A DNA stretch of 64,000 nt from Arthrobacter sp. S39 (GCF_004320525.1 NZ_SIHX01000001.1:1-64000); one strand, 5' to 3'; counted from the stretch's first letter, positions 51,306 through 60,923 are shown. Numbers and translations: made by a program. The notes: generated by a model from the letters alone, not told the origin.

Positions 51306-52298
51306 ATGGAGACCATCATCCAGACCGTTGATTTGCACAAGCACTTCGGCCGCGTCCGGGCCCTTGACGGACTCGACCTTGACGTCCAGCGGGGGGAGAT
51401 CCACGGATTCCTCGGCCCCAACGGCGCCGGCAAATCCACCACCCTCCGCATCCTGCTGGGCCTGGCGAAGGCCACGTCCGGCACGGCCAGCGTCCTGGGC
51501 CTGGACCCGTGGACGCAGTCCGTGGAACTGCACCGCCGCCTGGCCTACGTCCCCGGCGACGTCCGGCTCTGGCCCAACCTGTCCGGCGGCGAAACCATCG
51601 ACCTGCTCTCGCGCCTGCGGGGCGGCACGTCCGGCCGGACGCAGGAGGGCCGGGACTACCGGCAGCGCAAGGCACGGCTCTGCGGCGCCTTCGACTTCGA
51701 TCCCGGCAAGAAAGGCCGCGCCTATTCCAAAGGCAACCGGCAAAAGGTCGCGCTGATCGCCGCCCTGGCCACGGACGCCGAGCTGTACCTCTTCGACGAG
51801 CCCACCAGCGGCCTTGACCCGCTCATGGAGGCGGTCTTCCGCAGCGAGGTGCTCGCCGCCGTCGAACGTGGCGCCACCGTGCTCCTCTCCAGCCACATCC
51901 TCTCCGAGGTGGAAGTGCTGTGCCACCGCGTGAGCATCATCCGCGCGGGCAGGATCGTGGACGGCGGGACGCTCGACTCGCTGCGCCACCTCACCCGCAC
52001 CGAGGTTTCCTTCGCGGCCAACGGCCTGGACACCCGTGCCCTGGCCGGGCTGGGCGCCGTCCATGAACTGACGTCCGACGGCGGCCGGGTCAGGTTTGGT
52101 GCCGACTCGGACCGGATCGCGGAGGTGCTTCCGGCACTCGGTGCCCTGGGCGTGCAGGGACTGACCATCACGCCGCCGTCGCTGGAGGAGCTGTTCCTGC
52201 GCCATTATGGTGACGCCTCCGTGGCCGCCGGGGCAGCCGGGGGAGAGCCCGAGCACGCCCGGCACCGGCACCTGCTCGGCGCGAGGGGCCGTGACTGA
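51306..52298 (+). CDS. ABC transporter ATP-binding protein
   Basis: The chosen start is ATG 51306, giving 330 residues. Walker A is GPNGAGKST at 37-45, the signature is a variant YSKGNRQK, and Walker B is ELYLFDEPTSG with the H-loop at SSHILSE. It is of the drug/bacteriocin exporter type, with a C-terminal extension. Its end overlaps the permease start by 8 bp. No clear ribosome site is seen before ATG. Confidence 0.9.
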   Translation: METIIQTVDLHKHFGRVRALDGLDLDVQRGEIHGFLGPNGAGKSTTLRILLGLAKATSGTASVLGLDPWTQSVELHRRLAYVPGDVRLWPNLSGGETIDLLSRLRGGTSGRTQEGRDYRQRKARLCGAFDFDPGKKGRAYSKGNRQKVALIAALATDAELYLFDEPTSGLDPLMEAVFRSEVLAAVERGATVLLSSHILSEVEVLCHRVSIIRAGRIVDGGTLDSLRHLTRTEVSFAANGLDTRALAGLGAVHELTSDGGRVRFGADSDRIAEVLPALGALGVQGLTITPPSLEELFLRHYGDASVAAGAAGGEPEHARHRHLLGARGRD

Positions 52299-53922
52299 GG
52301 TGGCTACGCTCCGGATCCTGTGGGGCCAGCGGCTGCGCCGTGACCGCTGGCAGCTGGCCATCTGGGTGCTGGGCATCGGCGCCCTGGCACTGTTCTCCGC
52401 CACCGCCATCCACCAGACCTACGGCGACGATTCCAGCCGCGCCGAGATCCTGCAGGTGGCCCTGGCCACCCCGGCCATCCTGATGCTCCGTGGCCTGGCC
52501 CGCGGGGCGGGCATCGGCGCCTTCACGTTCTTCCAGATCTTCTCCTTCCTGGCCCTGCTGGCCGGCATGATGAGCACGTTCCTGGCCGTACGCCACTCCC
52601 GGGCCGAGGAGGAAACCGGCAGCGCCGAGCTGATCGCCTCCACCCCGGCAGGCCGCCTGACCCCTGCGGTGGCCACGGTCCTGCACGGGACCGCGGCGAA
52701 CGTCCTGGTGGCCCTCGCGGTGTTCGCCGGCTTCACGGCGGCGGGGCTTGATCCTGCCGGTGCCCTGGTCGCGGGAGCCGCCACGGGCGCCGTCGGGCTG
52801 GCCTTCCTGGGCGTGGGCCTCCTGGTGGCGCAGCTGATGGGGACGTCCCGCGGCGCGAACGGGTTCTCCGCGGCACTGGTTGTCCTCGCGTACGTCCTGC
52901 GGGGCATCGGGGACGCCACGGGCACGCCCGACGCCGGCGGGACGGTCATGACGGCGGGCCCGGCCAGCTGGTTCTCACCGATCGGCTGGGGTCAGCAGAC
53001 GTTCGCGTTCACCGGTGACCGGTGGTGGCCGCTGCTCCTGCCGCTGGCGCTTGCCGCCGTCAGCCTCGGAGCCGCCTGGGTCCTCCTGGAACGGCGGGAC
53101 AGCGGCGCGAGCGTCTGGGGAGCCCTTCCCGGCAGGGTGGCCGCACGCCGCGGATTAAACAGCCCCTTTGCACTCGCCCTCCGGCTGCAGGCCGGGTCGA
53201 TCATCGGCTGGAGCCTGGGCGGCCTGGCGGGGGGACTCCTGACCGGCTCGCTCGGCAGCGCGATCGCCGCCGTCGACCTGGCCGACAGCAGTGCCACCGC
53301 GGTGCTTCGTGCAATCATCCAGTCCCAGGGGGCGTCGCTGACCCAGATCATGATCTCGGTCCTGTTTTCGATCGTCGGGGTCCTGGCCGCCGCCTGCGGA
53401 CTCCAGGCTGTCCTCCGGCTGCGCCAGGAGGAGGCGGCAGGCACCGCCGAACTGCTGCTCGCCGCCCCGGTCAGCCGGATCCGCTGGCTCACCGGCTACC
53501 TGCTGCTGGGCACGGCCTCGGTGGTGCTGGTCATGTTCCTCGCGGGGCTGGGCGCCTGGGTTTCCCTGACCGGATCGGGCGACACGTCCATGGACGTGTG
53601 GGCCGTATGGGAAACCGCCGCGGCCCAGCTTCCCGCGGCCCTGATCTACCTCGCCGTCCCGGCGCTGGTGTTCGTCCTCTGGCCGGCGGCGACCATTGCC
53701 GCAGGGTGGGCGCTCCTGGGGGCCGGTGTGGTGATGGGCATCTTCGGCGGCATGGTGGGACTTGACCAGGGCATCCGCGACCTCTCGCCGTTCACCCACA
53801 CCCCCGTGCCCAACGGTTCGACGACGGACTGGAGCGGCGCGTGGTGGATGCTCGCCATCGCTGTCCTCGCCGCCGTCGTGGCCGTCATTGGCATGCGGCG
53901 GCGGGAAACGGGGACGGCATGA
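52291..53922 (+). CDS. ABC exporter permease
   Basis: This 543-residue protein starts at GTG 52291. It has about twelve helices arranged as two repeats, with EEETGSAELIASTPAGRLTP in the first and EEAAGTAELLLAAPVSRIRW in the second, so the domain is a tandem duplication. It is of the multidrug/polyketide exporter type. The end overlaps the regulator start by ATGA. Confidence 0.85.
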   Translation: MTEVATLRILWGQRLRRDRWQLAIWVLGIGALALFSATAIHQTYGDDSSRAEILQVALATPAILMLRGLARGAGIGAFTFFQIFSFLALLAGMMSTFLAVRHSRAEEETGSAELIASTPAGRLTPAVATVLHGTAANVLVALAVFAGFTAAGLDPAGALVAGAATGAVGLAFLGVGLLVAQLMGTSRGANGFSAALVVLAYVLRGIGDATGTPDAGGTVMTAGPASWFSPIGWGQQTFAFTGDRWWPLLLPLALAAVSLGAAWVLLERRDSGASVWGALPGRVAARRGLNSPFALALRLQAGSIIGWSLGGLAGGLLTGSLGSAIAAVDLADSSATAVLRAIIQSQGASLTQIMISVLFSIVGVLAAACGLQAVLRLRQEEAAGTAELLLAAPVSRIRWLTGYLLLGTASVVLVMFLAGLGAWVSLTGSGDTSMDVWAVWETAAAQLPAALIYLAVPALVFVLWPAATIAAGWALLGAGVVMGIFGGMVGLDQGIRDLSPFTHTPVPNGSTTDWSGAWWMLAIAVLAAVVAVIGMRRRETGTA

Positions 53923-54449
53923 GGGCCGGGGAAGCCGAGGTTAACGCCGCGGCGGAAAAGGCCGCGGCGGCCTTCGCCGCGGCCGGCTTCCCCAAGATGC
54001 CTGCCAGGGCACTGATGGCCCTGGTCTCGTCCGAGGACGGGAGCCTCACAGCGGCAGAGCTCGGGGACCGGCTGGGAGTGAGCGCCGCGGCGGTGTCCGG
54101 CGCCGTCCGGTACCTGCAGACCGTGGGCTTCGTCCACCGGGTCTCCCAGCCCGGCAGCCGCCGCGACCTGTACGCGCTTTACGACGACGAGTGGTACGTC
54201 GTCTCGATGCGGAAGAGCCCCATCTACCAGAGCCTCGCAGCCCTGACCGACGCGACGGCGGAGGCGCTGCCGGCAGGATCCGCCGCCCGGTCCCGGGTGA
54301 CCGAAATGGGCAGCTTCTACCGCTTCCTCGCGGCCAGGATGCCCGCAGTCCTCGACGACTGGGAGCGTCAAAGGGCGGGCGGTTCCCGCGGGGTTTCATC
54401 CGGCGAGGTTCCGTCCGGCGAGGGACTGTCGAAAGGAGGCACGGCATGA
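53919..54449 (+). CDS. GbsR/MarR-family transcriptional regulator
   Basis: The chosen start is ATG 53919, giving 176 residues. The wHTH is in PKMPARALMALVSSEDGSLT and AAELGDRLGVSAAAVSGAVR. The C-terminal part is acidic and ends in a low-complexity tail. It probably represses its own operon through the palindrome at 51270-51287. Confidence 0.85.
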   Translation: MRAGEAEVNAAAEKAAAAFAAAGFPKMPARALMALVSSEDGSLTAAELGDRLGVSAAAVSGAVRYLQTVGFVHRVSQPGSRRDLYALYDDEWYVVSMRKSPIYQSLAALTDATAEALPAGSAARSRVTEMGSFYRFLAARMPAVLDDWERQRAGGSRGVSSGEVPSGEGLSKGGTA

Positions 54450-55462
54450 CCATCATCGACAACGCGGTATACGTGGACGGGCTGCGGACCGCGGACCCGG
54501 AAGGCCTCGACGAGACGTACTTCGTCCTCCGGCAGCGCGAAGGAATGGCGTGGATCGGCATGTACCGGCCCGACGCCGTCGAACTCCGGTCCGTGGCCGA
54601 GGAGTTCGACCTCAACCCGCTGGCCGTGGAGGACGCGCTCGCCGGCCACCAGCGCGCCAAGCTGGAGCACTACGGCGAATGCGTGTTCCTGGTGCTGCGG
54701 CCCGCCCGCTACCTGGACGACGTCGAGAAGGTGGACTTCGGCGAGATCCACGTGTTTGTCGGCGCCGATTACGTGGTCACTGTCCGGCACGCGGAGTCCC
54801 CGGACCTGGCGAGGGTCCGGCGCCGGATGGAGGCCATGCCGGAGTTCCTCGCCCTGGGTCCGGATGCGGTGTTGTACGGCATCCTGGACCAGGTGGTGGA
54901 CGAGTACGAGCCCGTTGCCGCGGGCCTGGAGAACGACGTGGACGAGATCGAGGACGACCTCTTTGGCGCCGACCCCGACGTCTCCCGCCGGATCTACGAA
55001 CTCTCCCGCCAGGTCATCACGTTCCAGCGCGCCACCAGCCCGCTCGTGGGAATCCTCCAGGTCCTGATGAACGGGACGCCGGAACGCACGCCCGGGCCGG
55101 AACTGCAGGACCACTTCCGTGACGTGCTGGACCACGTGCTGCGGCTCAACGAGCGGGTGGCGTCGTTCCGGGCGCTGCTGCAGAACGCCCTGGCGGTCAA
55201 CGCGGCCCTCGTGGCGCAGCGGCAGAACGATGAGATGCGCAAGCTCACCGAATCCAGCTTCGCCCAGAGTGAGCAGGTCAAGCGGATCTCGTCCTGGGCC
55301 GCCATCCTGTTCGCGCCGACCCTCGTGGGCACCATCTACGGCATGAACTTCACTTCCATGCCCGAGCTGAACTGGGTGTTCGGCTACCCGTTTGCCCTGG
55401 GCCTGATGCTGGCCATGGGGCTGGGGCTTTACCTGACGTTCAAGCGCAACAAGTGGATCTAG
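54446..55462 (+). CDS. corA: CorA-type magnesium/cobalt transporter
   Basis: This 338-residue protein starts at ATG 54446, overlapping the regulator stop, with GAAAGGAGG upstream. A large acidic cytoplasmic domain comes first, with two C-terminal helices separated by the YGMNF selectivity motif near 297. Placement at the end of an exporter operon is unusual, and it may simply be co-transcribed. Confidence 0.92.
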   Translation: MTIIDNAVYVDGLRTADPEGLDETYFVLRQREGMAWIGMYRPDAVELRSVAEEFDLNPLAVEDALAGHQRAKLEHYGECVFLVLRPARYLDDVEKVDFGEIHVFVGADYVVTVRHAESPDLARVRRRMEAMPEFLALGPDAVLYGILDQVVDEYEPVAAGLENDVDEIEDDLFGADPDVSRRIYELSRQVITFQRATSPLVGILQVLMNGTPERTPGPELQDHFRDVLDHVLRLNERVASFRALLQNALAVNAALVAQRQNDEMRKLTESSFAQSEQVKRISSWAAILFAPTLVGTIYGMNFTSMPELNWVFGYPFALGLMLAMGLGLYLTFKRNKWI

Positions 55463-55484
55463 CCGCCCCGGTAGGCTGAAAGGC

Positions 55485-56489
55485 ATGCCTGTTTCCGTCC
55501 CTTCCCTCGACGAACTGCTCGCCACTGCGCACGTGGTGAGCCTGCCGATGCGGGTGAAGTTCCGCGGCATCATGGAGCGCGAGGCGCTGCTGCTGCATGG
55601 TCCTGCGGGCTGGGGCGAGTTCTGCCCGTTCCCCGAATACAACGACGCCGAGGCCTCCCGCTGGCTCGCCGCCGCCGTCGAGGCCGGCTGGCAGGGCTTC
55701 CCGGCCCCGCTGCGGACCGTCATCCCGGTGAACGCCACGGTGCCTGCCGTTTCGGCTGAGCGCGTGCCGGAGGTGCTGGCCCGGTTCGGCCGGGTGGACG
55801 CGGTCAAGGTCAAGGTGGCCGAACGCGGGCAGACGCTCGACGACGACGCCGCCCGGGTTGCCGCCGTCCGTGCAGCGCTGCCCGACGCCGCCATCCGCGT
55901 GGACGCCAACGGCGGCTGGGACGTGCCTTCCGCAGTTGAGGCACTGACCCGGCTCGCCGCCGTCGGCCTTGAATACGCCGAGCAGCCGGTGCCCACCATT
56001 GAGGGCCTCGCCGAGGTGCGCACGCGGCTGCGGGCCGCCGGGACCCCCGTGCTGATCGCGGCCGACGAAAGTGTGCGCAAGGAATCCGACCCCCTCCGCG
56101 TGGCGCGCGCCGGCGCGGCCGATCTGCTGGTTGTTAAGGTGGCGCCGCTCGGGGGAGTGCGGCGCGCCCTGGACATCGTGGCGCAGGCCGGGCTTCCCGC
56201 CGTCGTGAGTTCCGCCCTGGATACGTCCGTGGGCATCCGCGCCGGGCTGGCGTTGGCAGCGTCGCTGCCGGAGCTGCCGTATGCGTGCGGGCTGGGGACG
56301 GTGTCCCTGTTCGAGTCGGACATCACGCTGGATCCGCTGGTGGCCGACGACGGCGCCATCCGCCTCCGCGACGTCTCCGCCGACGCCGGGCTGCTTTCGC
56401 GCTATGCGGCGTCGGCGGACCGCCGGGACTGGTGGCTGGCGAGGCTGGCAAGGGTCCACGCCCTCCTCACGGCATCGGTTGCTCCGTAA
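55485..56489 (+). CDS. menC: o-succinylbenzoate synthase
   Basis: This 334-residue enolase-superfamily enzyme makes o-succinylbenzoate in menaquinone synthesis. VDAVKVKVAERG carries the catalytic Lys pair, DAAIRVDANGGW the first metal ligand, YAEQPV the second and IAADESV the third. The C-terminal Lys follows in LLVVKVAP. menD lies 2.5 kb downstream in the same direction, separated by a PhoX-type gene, and menF lies convergent at the window edge. Confidence 0.9.
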   Translation: MPVSVPSLDELLATAHVVSLPMRVKFRGIMEREALLLHGPAGWGEFCPFPEYNDAEASRWLAAAVEAGWQGFPAPLRTVIPVNATVPAVSAERVPEVLARFGRVDAVKVKVAERGQTLDDDAARVAAVRAALPDAAIRVDANGGWDVPSAVEALTRLAAVGLEYAEQPVPTIEGLAEVRTRLRAAGTPVLIAADESVRKESDPLRVARAGAADLLVVKVAPLGGVRRALDIVAQAGLPAVVSSALDTSVGIRAGLALAASLPELPYACGLGTVSLFESDITLDPLVADDGAIRLRDVSADAGLLSRYAASADRRDWWLARLARVHALLTASVAP

Positions 56490-56532
56490 CGGGCCCTTTT
56501 GCGGCTCCAAAAGGGCCCTAACGGAGCAATCG
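56476..56532. terminator. long inverted repeat overlapping the menC stop
   Basis: The arms (56476-56501 and 56507-56532) share GTTGCTCCGT and GGGCCCTTTTG and pair with one bulge and two mismatches. The menC TAA (56487-56489) is inside the left arm. It probably ends the menC transcript. Confidence 0.6.
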
Positions 56533-56648
56533 GCGGGTGTTCCTGCAGGTCACCGGCGGTTAACCCGAACTTCACCTGGGTGACGGCTGCGCGTAGAAAC
56601 CGGCTGACAGGGTGGGGGAACCGCATCGATTTTCCCTGGAAGGCCCCC

Positions 56649-58718
56649 ATGTCTGAAACGACTGCCCGCAAATTCACCCTGCTGCCGATGCTCGGCCACA
56701 CCAAGGGCAAGCGCAGCGCCGTCACCTGCGCGCTGAAGTGCGACAACGCCTGCGCCGGCGACGTCTGCAACACCAGCTCCAACAGCTACTTCCGCGACAT
56801 CGCCTCCGCGACCATGTCCCGCCGCGCCGCACTGGGCTTCGGCGCCGCCGGTGCGCTCGCCGTCGTACTTGGAAGTGCCGTGACATCCGCGGAGCCGGCG
56901 ACCGCCGCAGGACTCTCGCCCGCTGCGAAGGAGGGCTTCGGGACGTCGAAGCTGAAGTTCACGTCCATCCCCTCCATCGCCGCCGACGTCGACGCGGTCA
57001 CGGTTCCGGAAGGCTTCACCTGGCAGCCGGTGATCCGCTGGGGCGACCCGATCTTCAACGACGCCCCCGCCTTTGACCTGAACAACCAGACCGCCGCGGC
57101 CCAGGAAAAGCAGTTCGGCTACAACAACGACTACACGGACATCCTCGAGGTTCCGGGCAGCAATGGCCGCCGCGCGCTGCTGTTCGCCAACCACGAATAC
57201 ACGAACGAGAACATCATGTTTCCGGCCTCCATGGCCGCGGCCGACGTGCGCGCCGTGGGCCAGGCCGCGCACGGGCTGTCCGTGGTCGAGCTGGAGCGGA
57301 AGAACAAGAACAAGCCGTGGAGCTATGTCCAGGGCGCGGGGCTGAACCGCCGCTACCTGAACAGCACGGTCTACGAACTGACGGGCCCGGTTGCCGGCTC
57401 AGCGCTGGTGAAGAGCGTGGCTGACCCCACCGGCCGCGCCATCAGGGGCACCCTGGGGAACTGCGCCGGCGGCACCACCCCGTGGGGCACCATCCTGTCC
57501 GGCGAGGAGAACTTCAACGGCTACTTCGTCTCCCCGGGCACGTCCGCGTCCGACAAGCGGTACGGCCTGACGTCGAACGCCACGGCCCGGAAATGGGAAC
57601 TGGATGACCCGCGGTTCGACACCCGCAACGCCGGCTACGAGAACGAGGCCAACCGGTTCGGCTGGATCGTCGAGGTCGACCCGTTCGACCCCACGTCCAC
57701 CCCGAAGAAGCACTCCTCGCTGGGCCGCTTCAAGCACGAGGGCGCCAACGTGATCGTTGCCGATTCCGGCCATGTGGTGGCGTACTCCGGCGACGACGAG
57801 CGCTTCGACTACCTCTACAAGTTCGTCTCCCGGGATAAGTACCGCGAAGGCGACCGCGCGCACAACATGACGCTGCTGTCCGCCGGGAACCTGTACGTGG
57901 CCAAGTTCACCGGCAACTCACCCGCCGCCGAGATCACCGGTACAGGGGCCGTCCCGGCGGACGGCGCGTTCGACGGCATCGGTGAGTGGCTGCCGCTGGT
58001 GGTTGACGGCGCCTCGGCCGTGCCCGGGATGACCGTGCAGGAGGTCCTGGTTTACACCCGCCTGGCCGCGGACAAGGTGGGACCCACCAAGATGGACCGC
58101 TGCGAGGACGTCCAGCCGAGCCTGCACACGGGCAAGGTCTACGTGGCCTGCACCAACAACTCCGACCGCGGCAAGGTGGGCAAGGAAGGCGCCACGGAAA
58201 TCAACCCGCGCAACGCCAACCGCGACGGCCACATCGTCGAAATCACCGAAACCGGAGACCAGACCTCCACCACCTTCACCTGGAACCTGCTCATGGTCTG
58301 CGGCGATCCGGCCCAGGGTGACGTCACCTACTTCTCCGGCTTCCCGGTGGACCAGGTCTCGCCGATCTCCTGCCCGGACAACCTCGCGTTCGACTCCGTG
58401 GGCAACCTCTGGATCTCCACCGACGGCGCCCCGTCCGGCATCGGCCGCGCGGACGGCCTGTTCAAGGTCACGCTCGACGGCGCCGAACGCGGCAAGGTGG
58501 AGCAGTTCCTGGCCGTGCCGCGCGACGGCGAAACCTGCGGCCCGATCATCCACGACGAGGAGCGCACCGTCTTCGTCTCGGTCCAGCACCCGGGCGAGGA
58601 AGGTTCGTTTGACGCGCCGAACTCGTACTTCCCGGATTACGTTCCGGCAGGCACGACGCCGGCACCCGGCCAGGTGCGCGCCCCGCGTCCGTCGGTGGTC
58701 CAGGTCTTCCGCGGCTAA
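56649..58718 (+). CDS. PhoX-type phosphatase (DUF839), Tat-exported
   Basis: The start is ATG 56649, giving 689 residues. The N-terminus has the conserved TCALKCDNACAGDVC cluster of the actinobacterial PhoX family and a Tat signal (SRRAALGFGAAGALAVVLGS) near 56-76. The DUF839/PhoX propeller follows, with FANHEYTNENIMF, GGTTPWGTILSGEENFNGYF and PDNLAFDSVGNLW. Such enzymes are extracellular Ca-dependent phosphatases. It lies between menC and menD without obvious functional link. Confidence 0.85.
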   Translation: MSETTARKFTLLPMLGHTKGKRSAVTCALKCDNACAGDVCNTSSNSYFRDIASATMSRRAALGFGAAGALAVVLGSAVTSAEPATAAGLSPAAKEGFGTSKLKFTSIPSIAADVDAVTVPEGFTWQPVIRWGDPIFNDAPAFDLNNQTAAAQEKQFGYNNDYTDILEVPGSNGRRALLFANHEYTNENIMFPASMAAADVRAVGQAAHGLSVVELERKNKNKPWSYVQGAGLNRRYLNSTVYELTGPVAGSALVKSVADPTGRAIRGTLGNCAGGTTPWGTILSGEENFNGYFVSPGTSASDKRYGLTSNATARKWELDDPRFDTRNAGYENEANRFGWIVEVDPFDPTSTPKKHSSLGRFKHEGANVIVADSGHVVAYSGDDERFDYLYKFVSRDKYREGDRAHNMTLLSAGNLYVAKFTGNSPAAEITGTGAVPADGAFDGIGEWLPLVVDGASAVPGMTVQEVLVYTRLAADKVGPTKMDRCEDVQPSLHTGKVYVACTNNSDRGKVGKEGATEINPRNANRDGHIVEITETGDQTSTTFTWNLLMVCGDPAQGDVTYFSGFPVDQVSPISCPDNLAFDSVGNLWISTDGAPSGIGRADGLFKVTLDGAERGKVEQFLAVPRDGETCGPIIHDEERTVFVSVQHPGEEGSFDAPNSYFPDYVPAGTTPAPGQVRAPRPSVVQVFRG

Positions 58719-59035
58719 TTCCTTTCCGTTGCTCTATCACTTTTGGTCCCTTCGCAGGCCTTTTGGGGACCGTAAGTGATAGAGCAACCGGGTTTAAGCG
58801 ACAGGAAGTGATAGAGCGTTTCAGGCGGGACGAACGACGGCGTCACGCCAGGCAGTCTTTTGGCGCACCTTAGGTGCCGCTACCCCGGCAAACCGGGCCG
58901 CCGCCGTCGTCCGTTCCCCGAAAGCGTGCCTGGCGTGACGCCCGCAGGCCCCTACCGCCGCCGGGCGGCGAGTAACGAGCGTTCGGGTTTAACCGACAGG
59001 AAGTAACGAGCGTGTCAGGGTGGCAGACTGGTTCG
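58719..59035. repeat. mosaic of long hairpins and repeated phrases
   Basis: A stem with arms GTTGCTCTATCACTT (58728-58742) and AAGTGATAGAGCAAC (58774-58788) starts the region. Then GGGTTTAAGCGACAGGAAGT (58790-58809) and a near-copy at 58985-59004 (one base changed) flank a larger cruciform with perfect 16-bp arms GGCGTCACGCCAGGCA (58839-58854) and its complement (58927-58942). A smaller stem GGCGCACCT/AGGTGCCGC lies inside. The region ends just before the menD start. No gene is seen in it. Confidence 0.7.
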
Positions 59036-60799
59036 GTGACTTCGCCGAATGACTCCGCCTTCCATCCCGCATCCGACGACGGCGCCTCCGCACCCCCAGC
59101 CGCACGTTCCCTGACCTCACTCGAAGCGGCGCGGATCGCCGTCGAAGCCCTGATCGACGGCGGCGTTGAGTACGTGGTGGTGTCGCCGGGGTCGCGCTCG
59201 GCTCCGATGGCCTACGCCCTGGCCGAGGCGTCGGCGGCCGGGCGCGTCGACCTGCTGGTGCGGATCGATGAGCGTTCGGCCGGATTCACGGCCCTGGGCC
59301 TGGCACTGTCCACCGGCTCCCCGGCGGCTGTCCTCACCACGTCCGGCACCGCCGTCGGGAACCTCATGCCCGCCGTAATGGAGGCCAACCACGCCGCCGT
59401 CCCGCTGGTGGTGCTGTCCGCCGACCGGCCCGAGGAGCTGCGGGGCACCGGCGCCAACCAGACCACCATCCAGCTGGACCTGTTCGGCGAGCACGTCCGG
59501 TTCGCCGCCGACATCGAGGCCGGCAGCAGTCCGCTGCGCGCTGTGGAGACGGCGCTGGCCGCCGCCACCGGCGCGTTCTCGGACCTCGCCCCCGGGCCCG
59601 TCCAGCTGAACCTGGCGTTCCGCGATCCGCTGGTTCCCGCAGCGGGGGAGAGGCTCCCGACGGAAGCCGCGCGCCCGAAATTCCGCATCGGCACCGACCC
59701 GCTCACCATGGACCTGCCGCCCGCGTCCGGCGACCTGGCGGAGCGGCGCACCGTGGTGCTCGCAGGACATGACGCCGGTCCCGTCGCCGAAGCCTTCGCC
59801 CGCGCCCACGGCCTGCCGCTGCTGGCCGAGCCGTCGTCCAACGCCCGCTTCGGCCCGAACGCGGTGGGTCCGTACCGGCTGCTTTTGCAGCACTTCGGAC
59901 CGGAATCCGCGCAGCCGATCGAGCGCGTCGTGCTCTTCGGCCGGCCTACCCTGTCCCGGCCAGTGGCGTCCCTGCTGGCGCGGGCGGATGTGCCGTCGGC
60001 GCTGTACCAGCCGGTTCCCGTGGCCTGGTACGAGCCCGGCCGGCGGACGGAACTGCCGCTGGAAAGCCTGGCCGACCTCGCCGATTTCGCCGGCCGGGGC
60101 CCGTCCTCGTGGCTGGATGCCTGGCTGCTGGCCGGGTCCGCCGCGCAGCACGCCCTGGACCAGGTCCTGGCCGGGGAGGCCGTCGCCACCGGGCCGTCCG
60201 TGGGCGCTCTTGTGTGGAACAACTCGCGCGGCCAGCTGGTGCTCGGGTCCTCCAACGGCATCCGCGACGTCGACCTCGCCGGCCTGCCCGCCTCAGAACC
60301 GGCCGCCACGGTCTACGCCAGCCGCGGCCTCTCCGGGATCGACGGCACCACCTCCACCGCCACCGGCATCGCCCTCGGCGGCCGCCAGGAAACCACCCTC
60401 CTCCTGGGCGACGTCACCTTCCTCCACGACGCCGGCGGCCTGCTCCTCGGCTCCGGGGAGGCCGAACCCCCGCTCCGGATCGTGGTGCTCAACGACTCCG
60501 GCGGCGCCATCTTCGACCTGCTCGAGCACGGGGCCGTCCGCGAATCGGGAACCTACGGAGACGCCGTCGAGCGGCTCTTCAGCACCCCGCACACAGTGGA
60601 CCTCGCGGCACTCGCCGCAGCGTACGGCGTCGGGCATTGCTCGGTAAGTACGACGGCGGCACTCGCCGAAGCGCTCGCCCGGCCGATCGAGGGCCGCAGC
60701 ATCGTCGAGGTGCGGACCGACCGGCACAGCCTGCGGGACCTGCACGCCCGCATCAAGGCAGCAGTGGCCGCGGCGGTGACGGGAGTCCTGGCGGACTGA
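59036..60799 (+). CDS. menD: 2-succinyl-5-enolpyruvyl-6-hydroxy-3-cyclohexene-1-carboxylate synthase
   Basis: This thiamin-diphosphate enzyme condenses isochorismate and 2-oxoglutarate in menaquinone synthesis. The chosen start is GTG 59036 (587 residues); GTG 59012 lies within the upstream repeat. The N-terminal block is VEYVVVSPGSRSAPMAYALA; ADRPEELRGTGANQT and RGLSGIDGTTSTATG follow, and the ThDP site is LLLGDVTFLHDAGG with NDSGGAIFDLL. Length is normal for MenD. Confidence 0.92.
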   Translation: MTSPNDSAFHPASDDGASAPPAARSLTSLEAARIAVEALIDGGVEYVVVSPGSRSAPMAYALAEASAAGRVDLLVRIDERSAGFTALGLALSTGSPAAVLTTSGTAVGNLMPAVMEANHAAVPLVVLSADRPEELRGTGANQTTIQLDLFGEHVRFAADIEAGSSPLRAVETALAAATGAFSDLAPGPVQLNLAFRDPLVPAAGERLPTEAARPKFRIGTDPLTMDLPPASGDLAERRTVVLAGHDAGPVAEAFARAHGLPLLAEPSSNARFGPNAVGPYRLLLQHFGPESAQPIERVVLFGRPTLSRPVASLLARADVPSALYQPVPVAWYEPGRRTELPLESLADLADFAGRGPSSWLDAWLLAGSAAQHALDQVLAGEAVATGPSVGALVWNNSRGQLVLGSSNGIRDVDLAGLPASEPAATVYASRGLSGIDGTTSTATGIALGGRQETTLLLGDVTFLHDAGGLLLGSGEAEPPLRIVVLNDSGGAIFDLLEHGAVRESGTYGDAVERLFSTPHTVDLAALAAAYGVGHCSVSTTAALAEALARPIEGRSIVEVRTDRHSLRDLHARIKAAVAAAVTGVLAD

Positions 60800-60838
60800 G
60801 TCGACGCGCCGCGCCACTCGACGCGCGAATTACCCCGT

Positions 60839-60896
60839 GACGCGCATGTGCCCTGTCGCTACCGGTATTCAGGTAGCGACAGGGCACATGCGCGTC
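60839..60896. terminator. perfect 25-bp inverted repeat between convergent genes
   Basis: The arms 60839-60863 and 60872-60896 are fully complementary around an 8-base loop. It lies between menD and the convergent ABC ATPase gene and can stop both. There is no U-tract. Confidence 0.7.
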
Positions 60897-60923
60897 GACA
60901 GATAATTTGCGCCTCGGAAGAGC

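Noticed and set aside
54368..56359. 663-codon minus-strand frame across CorA and menC
   Set aside because: It lies antisense to two well-recognised genes and has low-complexity composition.
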